From positions 1 to 35,850 of the forward strand of contig NJBI01000036.1 in the NCBI GenBank assembly GCA_005222975.1: a DNA stretch of 35,850 bases, given 5' to 3'. The notes under the pieces are model-generated. The model saw only the letters and a list, made by a program, of their open reading frames with translations. It was not told where the DNA came from and ran no database searches. Position numbers and translations under genes: made by a program. Source of the DNA: Promethearchaeota archaeon Loki_b31 (GTDB taxonomy: Archaea > Asgardarchaeota > Lokiarchaeia > Sigyniarchaeales > SOKP01). Shown here piece by piece: positions 16,907-24,434 of the stretch. Position 1 is the first letter of the stretch. The number at the start of each line of letters is the position of its first letter.

Positions 16907-18202
16907 TTAAAAATCAATGGTTTTACCATCCCAAGCATATTCAAATATTCTTTTTATAACTTCGCTATCGATATAACGAGTAACCATAAAAGCTACAGGA
17001 TCTGTTTCAGCGTAATTTACCAAGAGATCGAGATTTTTATAGTAGTCTTCTTCAGTAATGACTGGATTCTTTATTTCTTTTACACATACTGGACCATCTA
17101 TTGAATGTATGAACTCTTTAATACTATGAAGAAATTCAGTAAATAACTCATCATTATCTTTATTTTTAGTATCAATTGCAAAAATTGGACATAAATCTTT
17201 CCATCTTTCTGAAATTTTCATTTGGAAAGCAATCGTATACGGTAGAAACATCCCGACACAAAGTCCATGATGAACATTGAGTACTTTACCTAAACTATGA
17301 CCTAAGGCATGATCTATTCCAACACGGGAGTGAATAAATCCAAGTCCAGCCATACTCGCTGCTATTTGCATATGTGCTCTAGCTTCTATATCTTTGGCTC
17401 CATATTTAACTGCACGAGGTAAATATTTTATTATTTCTTTAATGGCGTATATGTTCATTGCATCCGCAAATGGAGTTCCTATATTTGATACATAAGATCC
17501 TGCTGCGTGAGCCAATGCATCAAGTCCTGTAGCCATGGTTAAAAATGGCGGCATATCTTTTACAAAATCTGTAATTAAAACTGCATAATCAGGAATCAAC
17601 TCTGGATGAGAGACGGTAAATTTTTTCGGAGGATCACGAGATATATCAGTTAGCATTGAAGCGAGGGTAACTTCAGATCCAGTTCCTGATGTTGTTGGAA
17701 TAGCAACAAAATATTTAATTTTTTTCCTCAAACCAAGAGGCTCTAAAGCTGACACCATGAATAGATTTGTTTCAGGTTTCTCGTATTTAATCATTAAAGC
17801 TTTTGTAGTGTCAAGTACACTCCCTCCACCAATTGCTACAAATACTCTAGGTTTAAAATCCTCGCATATTTTTACTGCTTCATCAATAGTATCAATTGGT
17901 ACCTCTTGCTTCACTCCAGACCATACTCTTGAATCTATATTTATTTTACCAAGTATATTACTTATCGGGCTAGCAAACTTTTCAGTAAAATCATCAGTTA
18001 TTATTAAAACTCTTCTTTCTCCTTCTTCAAGATTACCATCTAAGTAATTCTTTATCCTGTTTAATGCTGTCATTCCAAATATAACCTGTGGTGATCGAAA
18101 AGCCGTTAATAATCCGCCAGGTGCTCTTCCTTTCAATAAATTCATGAGAGCTCTTATTTGCTCACTTATTTGATCAGGGTTTTGTTCAGTTTTATTTTCC
18201 AA
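16907..18202 (-). CDS. Iron-containing alcohol dehydrogenase
   Basis: This 431-aa group III (Fe-dependent) alcohol dehydrogenase interconverts an alcohol and an aldehyde with NAD(P). The nucleotide site is GGGSVLDTTKA (~126-136). Metal ligands are visible in ATGLDALAHA (Asp and His) and in the GIDHALGHSLGKVLNVHHG region (two His). The length is somewhat above the usual ~385 because of an N-terminal extension (~1-45) and inserts. The start is a TTG at 18202 with an excellent GGTGATTT site upstream. It is the first gene of the operon with the aldehyde oxidoreductase. The specific alcohol is not known; neighbouring glycyl radical chemistry suggests a short-chain aldehyde or diol. Confidence 0.92.
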   Translation of the reverse strand: MENKTEQNPDQISEQIRALMNLLKGRAPGGLLTAFRSPQVIFGMTALNRIKNYLDGNLEEGERRVLIITDDFTEKFASPISNILGKINIDSRVWSGVKQEVPIDTIDEAVKICEDFKPRVFVAIGGGSVLDTTKALMIKYEKPETNLFMVSALEPLGLRKKIKYFVAIPTTSGTGSEVTLASMLTDISRDPPKKFTVSHPELIPDYAVLITDFVKDMPPFLTMATGLDALAHAAGSYVSNIGTPFADAMNIYAIKEIIKYLPRAVKYGAKDIEARAHMQIAASMAGLGFIHSRVGIDHALGHSLGKVLNVHHGLCVGMFLPYTIAFQMKISERWKDLCPIFAIDTKNKDNDELFTEFLHSIKEFIHSIDGPVCVKEIKNPVITEEDYYKNLDLLVNYAETDPVAFMVTRYIDSEVIKRIFEYAWDGKTIDF

Positions 18203-18235
18203 ATAAAATCACCATTTAATTTATAGTATTATTTT

Positions 18236-18250
18236 TTATAAATATATAAT
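18236..18250 (-). promoter_or_regulatory. TATA box of the alcohol dehydrogenase/aldehyde oxidoreductase operon
   Basis: The stretch ATTATATATTTATAA (minus strand) stands ~35-48 bases before the TTG start, with the shared palindrome a further ~25 bases upstream, the same order as at the activase promoter. Confidence 0.5.
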
Positions 18251-18274
18251 AATTTAACTTTTTTAAAAAATTTT

Positions 18275-18291
18275 AATAGCTATAGTCTATT
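18275..18291. promoter_or_regulatory. Palindromic operator candidate upstream of alcohol dehydrogenase
   Basis: AATAGC-TATAG-TCTATT is an inverted repeat with one arm mismatch. With its flanks (TTTT before, TATT after) it matches the activase site at 22 of 25 positions. It lies 73 bases from the dehydrogenase start, and ~150 bases from the divergent TetR gene. Confidence 0.6.
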
Positions 18292-18322
18292 TATTTTAAT
18301 TTGTGCTAATACCATAAAAACG

Positions 18323-18357
18323 GAATGTAATTATTGTAATGATAAAAAGAATGTAAT
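18323..18357. repeat. Direct repeat GAATGTAAT x2 near the TetR promoter
   Basis: GAATGTAAT occurs at 18323-18331 and 18349-18357, 26 bases apart. It lies just upstream of the TATA-like ATTATATAAATG (~18366-18377) of the TetR-type gene. It could be an operator or activator element; short length makes it weak. Confidence 0.3.
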
Positions 18358-18436
18358 CTTTTTAAATTATATAAATGCATTTACAACGCAAATATTAGGA
18401 ATTTAATTAATTAAAGTTGTTGGATTTGTGAAAACA

Positions 18437-19171
18437 ATGGTGGAGCAAAAGCAAGTTAAAAATATAACAAAAAAAACAAGAAGTCGATCACCCGAAAAAA
18501 AAGCTCAGCAATTTGAAAAAATTCTGGAGGTAGGAAAGCAGTTATTTCAAGAACATGGAAGAGATGGTTTCTCTCTCTCTCGATTAGCAAAACAGTTAGA
18601 TATGAATAAAAATAATTTATATAATTATATCGAAAGTAAAAGAGAATTATGGATTGCAATAAGAAAGAAATTTTATGAACAATATCGAAATGAGAACCGT
18701 AAAATCATAAAAGAATCTAGTGAGTCCAATATCGATACATTAATCAGACTTTTTACACACTTTTTTGAGTTTGCAGAAAATGATTATGCGGCTTTCCGAA
18801 TGATGCACATTATACTCTCTCCGCCATCGGATAAAATTGGTCCTTTTGAAAAAGAATATAAACAATTTAGCTTTTTAGATGGAACTACTCGTTTAATTCA
18901 AAAAGCAATTGATAACGGAGAGATTAAAGAAAAAAACGCTGCGTTACTCTCATTCTTTATGTTTAGCCTATTACTTGGAGCCACTATGATAGAAAAAGCT
19001 ATGCGAGATATTAAAGAGGTAAATAATAAAGACGGAAAGGAAGTAGAGGAGCGGACACAATTTGGAAGTCAAAAATTTACAAGCAAGGAATTCCGGAAAT
19101 ATACATTACAAAAGATTCAAAAGGGATTTACTGCTCCCAATATGGCAGTAAATGAATTTGAATATAAATAA
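18437..19171 (+). CDS. TetR/AcrR-family transcriptional regulator
   Basis: The protein is 244 aa from the ATG at 18437 (247 aa if the in-frame GTG at 18428 is used). Its N-terminal helix-turn-helix domain (~22-68) is typical of TetR: an EKILEVGKQLFQEHG helix, then FSLSRLAKQLDMNKNNLYNY, then IESKRELW. The first 20 residues are basic. The rest is the helical ligand-binding and dimer domain, ending in an unusual polar tail. It is divergent from the alcohol dehydrogenase/aldehyde oxidoreductase operon, which it may control through the palindrome at 18275-18291. TetR proteins usually repress and release DNA on binding a small molecule, here perhaps a pathway aldehyde, alcohol or acyl-CoA. Confidence 0.88.
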   Translation: MVEQKQVKNITKKTRSRSPEKKAQQFEKILEVGKQLFQEHGRDGFSLSRLAKQLDMNKNNLYNYIESKRELWIAIRKKFYEQYRNENRKIIKESSESNIDTLIRLFTHFFEFAENDYAAFRMMHIILSPPSDKIGPFEKEYKQFSFLDGTTRLIQKAIDNGEIKEKNAALLSFFMFSLLLGATMIEKAMRDIKEVNNKDGKEVEERTQFGSQKFTSKEFRKYTLQKIQKGFTAPNMAVNEFEYK

Positions 19172-19263
19172 AATCAGTTATAATTATTTTTTAAATTTCT
19201 CAGGTTTCTTTTTGTTTATAAATTTAAATATAATTTATTTTAACAATTTAAAGATGGTATTGA

Positions 19264-20301
19264 ATGTTTGGAGGAAGAAAAATACAGTATAAATTTAGAA
19301 CTTATAGATCCGATGCAGCACCCTTTTTCTTTTTTATTGACATCTTTCCTCTTGATCTTAAAATTTTTGATACACCTCACGCAATAGCTTTAGCTAATCA
19401 TATTAAGAACAATCCGGTTATGCCTTTACCAATGAGAGTTGATCGGGTTTTCAACGGAGAAAGTTCGATACTTATTCGTCCTAATTCTCCAATAACGTTT
19501 CCCTTGAATGAATCAATTTTAGGTATCATTAATCCAGTACCTTTTCTACAAATAGGAATAGAGAATTTGCTTTTTTTCGCAGAAATTAGATCTCAACAAC
19601 GACTGTTCCGCTCCCTTAAGAAAGAAAAAGTTAAGGAATGGTGGGAAAATACGCGATATCTTTATGGTAATCTACATCAGGTCGAAGAAGATTTTTCAGC
19701 TTTTTTAAATGCATATTTATATACAATAATAAAAGCAAAAATCAATGAGGATGATATTACAAAAGCTGCAATAGAATATTGTGAAATAATTAATAATATT
19801 TGTAAAGAGAGAATGATAACAAACAAGATTTTAGTCGAGATAAAAGATACTCAAGAAAGGGTAAAACTATATCGAGAGAAAACAGCTAAAAGGAGAAAAA
19901 GGTTAAGTGTAGTTGAAAAAGTTGAATATCACCCAGAACTCATCGATATTGAGGTATTTAATTTTTCTGATAATGGTTTTCCAAAGCAGATGGATTTTAA
20001 AAATTCTAATCTGAAAAATTATGGTAGTATTGTAGCGAAGTATATTCCATTGTTATTATATGATGATTTACAGGAGTGTATGTTACAAAATCTAGCATTA
20101 CTTGAAAAGAATGAAGTTGCGTTATTAAATCCCTCACTTCTTCTGGAAAATAATGTGGTCTTGCTTTTAGGATCAGAAAAGGCAGAAAGTAGTGATTTGC
20201 ACAAATATTTTTGGTTATCAGATTTAAATGAAGTAAATATTGAAGGAATTTTAACTTCTATAACTCAATCAATAAATCCTAAAAGTGATACTAGAATATA
20301 G
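19264..20301 (+). CDS. Hypothetical protein, 345 aa
   Basis: I do not recognise this protein. It has no signal peptide or membrane helix. The N-terminal part (about 1-110) looks like a globular beta-rich domain with hydrophobic patches (APFFFFIDIFPLD; PITFPLNESILGIINPVPFL). The middle (~115-220) is strongly helical and charged, and includes a basic YREKTAKRRKRLS stretch. The C-terminus has repeated leucine-rich segments (NLALLEKNEVALLNPSLLLE). There is no ribosome site before the ATG. The 3' end meets, tail to tail, the break point of a truncated thiolase, so its last codons may have come from that rearrangement. Confidence 0.6.
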   Translation: MFGGRKIQYKFRTYRSDAAPFFFFIDIFPLDLKIFDTPHAIALANHIKNNPVMPLPMRVDRVFNGESSILIRPNSPITFPLNESILGIINPVPFLQIGIENLLFFAEIRSQQRLFRSLKKEKVKEWWENTRYLYGNLHQVEEDFSAFLNAYLYTIIKAKINEDDITKAAIEYCEIINNICKERMITNKILVEIKDTQERVKLYREKTAKRRKRLSVVEKVEYHPELIDIEVFNFSDNGFPKQMDFKNSNLKNYGSIVAKYIPLLLYDDLQECMLQNLALLEKNEVALLNPSLLLENNVVLLLGSEKAESSDLHKYFWLSDLNEVNIEGILTSITQSINPKSDTRI

Positions 20302-20777
20302 ACATGTAAATCGGGTCTATAAAACATACTTTCCTTATCTTCTGTTGAATAATTACGATCTATCCCTATCCCGCGAACGCGAGTCATGTGTTCAAACCCA
20401 GTAGCTAATACGCTTTTACTATGACCTGTCATAATTTCCATAATTCCCACGTGCATTCCTGATCCTGCTGAAGCGCACTGTCTATCAATAAAAAACGACG
20501 GGACTCCATAGGGAAATCCTGCTAGGAACAGAGGGCCGCGGCCTCCATAAGTCCAATTTTCTAATACCCCCGCAGCAACACCTATAGATACTTCATCCAT
20601 ATCTTTTTTTTCAATTCCTTTATCTGCCAATTTTCCATCAAAGAATTTTATTAACAACTCAGCAAGTAACTCATCTCCCCTAATCTCGCCAAATACATCT
20701 CTTTCGGGCTGATTTGGTCTGGAACGCGAAAAAGGTGTTCGAGCATAATCAATTAACCAGACTTCTTTTAAATTCAT
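20302..20777 (-). pseudogene. Truncated thiolase, N-terminal third only
   Basis: The frame starts at ATG 20777 and resembles acetyl-CoA acetyltransferases for ~158 residues: WLIDYARTPFSRSRP, then the nucleophile cysteine in FIDRQCASAGSGMH (~98), and ATGFEHMTR. After YRPDLH the similarity to thiolases ends; the open frame runs a further dozen codons to 20265 inside the 3' end of the convergent 345-aa gene. The whole C-terminal half, with the catalytic His and second Cys, is missing, so it cannot be an active thiolase. Its opening repeats those at 1-45 and 21769. The break lies exactly where the neighbour ends, marking a deletion or recombination junction. Confidence 0.75.
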
Positions 20778-20963
20778 CCTATTTTCACTCTTTTTTTATG
20801 ACATTTTCTATTGTAGAAAACTGCATTTATTTTAAAATTTACCGAGTTAGCAAATTTGATGATAAAATTTAAAAGTGTTATTATCATCCTTTTTTATGAT
20901 TTCAATCGCGAAATCTAACTCAAAAATAAAAAAGAAGATTATAAAATTGAAAGGTGAAATTTG

Positions 20964-21617
20964 ATGGGAGATCAAGAAGAGCCATTAATTAGAAAAATTG
21001 AGCATAAAAAACCTACCCGTCTTTCAGAACCACGTATCCCTCCTTTAGATAAAGCTAAAACTCGTAAATTGGTTGAGGAATTACTTGATAAATCAGAATG
21101 GGATGGTTTAGTGCAAAAAGTAATAGAAGACACAAAAGAAGTTAAAACTTTTATCAGTAGTTTAAATGTTTGGGCTACATTATTAAGATACAAAGATTTA
21201 AGCTTTAGTTTATATGTCGATAATGGTCATATCATGTCAAGATCATCACTTCCAGATAGGGATCGAGAGATTTTAATTCTTCGCATAGCTTGGCTTTGCT
21301 ATGCAGAATATGAATGGGCTCAACATGTTAGATTTGGGAAATTTGTAGGCTTAATAGATGAGGAGATTAATCGAATTCTTGAAGGACCTGATGCTGAAGG
21401 GTGGGATTCTTTTAATTCAGCATTAATTCGTTCAGTAGATGAATTGTATAAAGATACTTTTATATCTGATGCAACTTGGAAAAGCTTGACTGAATGTTAT
21501 GATACTAACCAACTTATGGATCTAGTCTTCACCGTTGGTCAATACCAATCATTAGCTATGGCCCTTAATACTTTGGGAGTTCAACTCGAAGAAGGTATTG
21601 AAGGGTTTCCTAAATGA
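20964..21617 (+). CDS. Carboxymuconolactone decarboxylase/AhpD-like protein
   Basis: This 217-aa all-helical protein has a C-terminal CMD domain (~75-165). It includes the DREILILRIAWLCYAEYEWAQH signature split over ~95-116, which in this family lines the active site. The Glu and His of AEYEWAQH are present; the CxxC pair of peroxidase-type AhpD is absent, so a redox role is unlikely. The N-terminal ~60 residues are charged and family-atypical. ATG at 20964 is chosen because AGGTGA stands six bases upstream; a TTG three bases earlier is less well spaced. Members act as decarboxylases or hydrolases in ring-cleavage pathways, but many have unknown substrates. It stands alone between two thiolase remnants. 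Confidence 0.8.
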   Translation: MGDQEEPLIRKIEHKKPTRLSEPRIPPLDKAKTRKLVEELLDKSEWDGLVQKVIEDTKEVKTFISSLNVWATLLRYKDLSFSLYVDNGHIMSRSSLPDRDREILILRIAWLCYAEYEWAQHVRFGKFVGLIDEEINRILEGPDAEGWDSFNSALIRSVDELYKDTFISDATWKSLTECYDTNQLMDLVFTVGQYQSLAMALNTLGVQLEEGIEGFPK

Positions 21618-21683
21618 AAGTATGGAAAGATTCTTCTAATAATAAGAATTTTTGATAAAAAAATTAAAAAAATTTGTTTTTTA

Positions 21684-21722
21684 TTATTTACCTTGAAATT
21701 CTGGTTTTCTCTTTTCTAAGAT
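21684..21722 (-). pseudogene. Enoyl-CoA hydratase C-terminal remnant
   Basis: On the minus strand 21722-21684 reads ILEKRKPEFQGK and a TAA stop. The sequence F/I-LEKRKPEF-x-GK is the standard ending of enoyl-CoA hydratases. It is joined with no gap to the first 17 codons of a thiolase (21769-21719), in a different frame. This tiny piece is therefore the downstream side of a deletion junction. Confidence 0.65.
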
Positions 21723-21769
21723 CTAGAAAAAGCAGTCCGAGCGTAATCGATCAACCACACTTCTTTCAA
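21719..21769 (-). pseudogene. Thiolase N-terminal remnant (17 codons)
   Basis: A TTG at 21769, preceded by AGGTGATT, opens LKEVWLIDYARTAFSRS and then a TAG at 21718-21716. This is the same opening as the thiolase pieces at 1-45 and 20777. The ribosome site is still perfect. The frame dies exactly where the enoyl-CoA hydratase tail begins. Confidence 0.7.
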
Positions 21770-21857
21770 ATTTAAATCACCTACTTTAATTTCACACCAA
21801 ATTTCATGAATATTAATATATAACTTAGATTAAGGTTATTTTTAATTTCCTTTCATG

Positions 21858-21884
21858 GAATTTAAATTTTATTCTATTAAATTC
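21858..21884. other. Hairpin just after the TnpB gene
   Basis: GAATTTAA at 21858-21865 and TTAAATTC at 21877-21884 form a perfect 8-bp inverted repeat with an 11-base loop, beginning six bases beyond the TnpB stop codon. Such a hairpin is expected at the right end of IS200/IS605-type elements, in the stretch that also encodes the guide RNA; it could also aid termination. Confidence 0.4.
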
Positions 21885-21889
21885 TATAA

Positions 21890-23095
21890 CTACGAAACAG
21901 CAATAGAATACGGATATAACCCTACACCCTCTATCCCATCAACCAATACGGCATTTGGGATTACTTTTTTAATTATATTATATCCTGCATTGACATCTGC
22001 GTTCAAGATAATCCCTTTCTTGCTTCGAAATAACCCTCTGCTAATTCGCTTTCCAGCATAGTTTTTATGTTTCTGAATCGATTCGTTGTCTAAAAAACTG
22101 CATTTAGATGTGTAAGATTCCTTTTCTAAGATAACATGGATTCCTACTAATTTGGATTTGTATTGAATTTGAAAAATTAATTTGAAATAGGGTAGCTGAA
22201 CGAATTTTTGGTTATTTCTCCGCCCCATATTAACTTTTTGTTTCCAAGAGCGATTATACCCAATAATTATCGTTCCAAGATTATTATAGACGCAATAATT
22301 AATAATTCTTCTTGAAATTTTGTGAAATTGGTCGTTAATTTTGTTATTTCGCTTTTTAGTTAGCTTTTGTATTCTTCTCGTTTCAAACGCGATCCCTCGC
22401 TTATCTTTAACGCTTTTATATCTTGCTAGTTGTTTGTTATAGAATTGATTTGTGGACTTCGCAATACCGCCTTTAATAATTGCGGGTTGTAAGCCGACAT
22501 TATTTACCATAGTTACGATATTTGTTAATCCTAAATCAATCCCTAAAATTCTCTTTTTATCTAGCTTTAGGTTTTTTACATCTTTCTCGAATATAATCTC
22601 TACAGCGTAATATAATCCCTTAGGAACGAGCCTTATCTGATGTAATTGGCCTTTAATGCGTGTTTTTATTGGAAGGATAGCTACTTTTTCAGGAAAATAT
22701 AAGTAACCCTCCTTGATTCGGCATTGTTGATTAGTGAAAATAAGCAAGAATTCTCCGTTCCTTTTCTTATATTTTGGAGGTCTAGGGCGTCCTAGATACT
22801 TTCTTGGTTGAGCCCTCCATTTTTTAAGGGAATTAAAAAACGATTTCCAATTCTTATCAACCAGTCTTAATATCTGTTGAGATGTTTGCGAGGGAAGTTT
22901 CTTGTATACTTCTTTATTTTTTAACATATACCATAAATCGTAGTATCTTAGCCAGTTTCCTAAATAAAAAAATTCTTGCCTTACGTAATAATTTGCCACA
23001 TTGTAGATGTTTTTGGATAAATGACATAAGCACGAGAGGTTTGCTGTCTTTTTTATCTGGATTTGTTCAGTCAGTCTCATTCCTATGTGTTTCAA
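21890..23095 (-). CDS. tnpB: TnpB (OrfB) RNA-guided nuclease of IS200/IS605-type element
   Basis: This 401-aa protein is related to Cas12-type nucleases. The N-terminal part (~1-180) is basic and helical. The RuvC-like core starts with D187 in GIDLGLTN and ends with D367 in LNADVNAGYNI. At the usual place of the second catalytic residue (IVIEDL in most TnpB) this protein has IIIGYNRSWKQ, with Gly instead of Glu. A conserved-looking ESYTSKCSF with E324/E326 lies further on and may supply the acid. The zinc finger is reduced to one cysteine. No TnpA transposase is nearby, so it is a lone tnpB. It is next to the thiolase/hydratase scar. Confidence 0.9.
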   Translation of the reverse strand: MKHIGMRLTEQIQIKKTANLSCLCHLSKNIYNVANYYVRQEFFYLGNWLRYYDLWYMLKNKEVYKKLPSQTSQQILRLVDKNWKSFFNSLKKWRAQPRKYLGRPRPPKYKKRNGEFLLIFTNQQCRIKEGYLYFPEKVAILPIKTRIKGQLHQIRLVPKGLYYAVEIIFEKDVKNLKLDKKRILGIDLGLTNIVTMVNNVGLQPAIIKGGIAKSTNQFYNKQLARYKSVKDKRGIAFETRRIQKLTKKRNNKINDQFHKISRRIINYCVYNNLGTIIIGYNRSWKQKVNMGRRNNQKFVQLPYFKLIFQIQYKSKLVGIHVILEKESYTSKCSFLDNESIQKHKNYAGKRISRGLFRSKKGIILNADVNAGYNIIKKVIPNAVLVDGIEGVGLYPYSIAVS

Positions 23096-23239
23096 TAGAT
23101 ATTTAAACTAATATAAAACGAGAGTGTGTAAATTTATAGATAAAATAAAGATATTTTAAGGAATTTATAATAAATAATTAAAATTAATCTAGATTAATAA
23201 TAAATTAAAATATTTCAGATTTTAAAAGAAGTGATGTAT

Positions 23240-24292
23240 ATGGTATTGGAAACAAACATAACTAAGATGCTTGGTATTAAGCATCCAATAATAGCTGCCC
23301 CGATGGGACCCTTCTATACCACTGAATTGACTGTTGCCTTATCTGAGGTTGGTGGTCTGGGCGTGTTAAGCCATACTGCTTTAATCTCAGATTATGAGGC
23401 TGGAAAAGAGCCGGTTGGCATAATGAAAAAAAATATGGAATATGTTGTCGAACACACAGATAAGCCTTTTGGTTTTAACATTAGAACCTCGCGAAGAGAA
23501 TTGGCTGCTTCAAGCCTCGTTAAAGAAATTCCTAGATTCATTATGAAAAACCCAAAATTAAGAGAACAATGTGTTTACGCAATTACAAGCGCAGGTTCTT
23601 CAAAAACTCTACCCCAATCTAAACCTTTTCAAAGACTAAAAGAAAGCGGATCTCAGATCAAACATTTTCACGTAGCTCCCGCGTTATGGCTTGCAGATAA
23701 ATGTATTGCTTCAAATGTTGACGGTTTAGTAGTTTCTGGTGGGGAAGGTGGAGGTCATCAATCTTATGAAAAAGTCAGCACTTTAGTATTATTACAACAA
23801 GTTCTCCAAAAACATCCAGATATACCTGTAGTGGCCTGTGGTGGTTTTGCTACAGGAAATGGATTAGCTGCCGCTTTAGCTATTGGAGCTGGAGCTGTAG
23901 CAATGGGCTCCAGGTTTATTGCTTCTAATGAGAGCGAATTCGATGGAACCTACAAAAATGTTGTTCCTTCTGCTAAAGCTCAAGATACAATCCTAGCAAC
24001 CGGTGCCTTGGGGCCTATACGGCTTTGGAGAAATGAATATTCATTACACCACGGTCTTGTATCCGATAAGGAAGCAAAAATGGCCGAAGAAGCAGAAATG
24101 TCGATGGAAGACATAATAGAAGAAGGAAGGAAATATGAAGCGGCATATTTAGGAGATATTAATACCGGGGCTGTTCTTTTAGGTCAGAGCATAGGTGTCA
24201 TAAACAGTTTAAAATCCGTTAAGAAAATAGTCGAAGAAATCATAGAGGACGCAGAAAAACGGCTTAAAAACGCTTATGGCTATTTAAAATAA
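23240..24292 (+). CDS. Nitronate monooxygenase-like FMN protein
   Basis: This 350-aa TIM-barrel flavoprotein belongs to the NMO/2-nitropropane dioxygenase family, which also contains FabK enoyl reductases. The N-terminus ITKMLGIKHPIIAAPMGP is diagnostic. The FMN phosphate region is VVACGGFATGNGLAAALAIG, followed by GAVAMGSRF. The catalytic histidine is present in GGEGGGHQS (H173). An ATG at 23240 is preferred because GTGAT stands four bases before it; in-frame GTG and ATG at 23231 and 23234 would destroy that site's use. The natural substrate in an anaerobe is unlikely to be nitronate plus oxygen; an enoyl-type reduction is possible. No close operon partner: 143 bp separate it from the activase. 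Confidence 0.87.
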   Translation: MVLETNITKMLGIKHPIIAAPMGPFYTTELTVALSEVGGLGVLSHTALISDYEAGKEPVGIMKKNMEYVVEHTDKPFGFNIRTSRRELAASSLVKEIPRFIMKNPKLREQCVYAITSAGSSKTLPQSKPFQRLKESGSQIKHFHVAPALWLADKCIASNVDGLVVSGGEGGGHQSYEKVSTLVLLQQVLQKHPDIPVVACGGFATGNGLAAALAIGAGAVAMGSRFIASNESEFDGTYKNVVPSAKAQDTILATGALGPIRLWRNEYSLHHGLVSDKEAKMAEEAEMSMEDIIEEGRKYEAAYLGDINTGAVLLGQSIGVINSLKSVKKIVEEIIEDAEKRLKNAYGYLK

Positions 24293-24434
24293 AAACCTTT
24301 TATTTTTTTACTTTTTCTCTGTTTTAATTAATTAAATTGATTTCTAAAATCTCTTTATATTTTTTTCTTTTAATAAAATTAAATTAGCTTTAAGACTTTT
24401 ATAATTTAAAATTTAGCTGTAAAACCTAATAACC

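Noticed and set aside
20265..20301. Treating the last dozen codons of the thiolase frame as real protein
   Set aside because: They overlap the convergent gene and read as VYILVSLLGFID with no thiolase similarity; they are read-through past the break.
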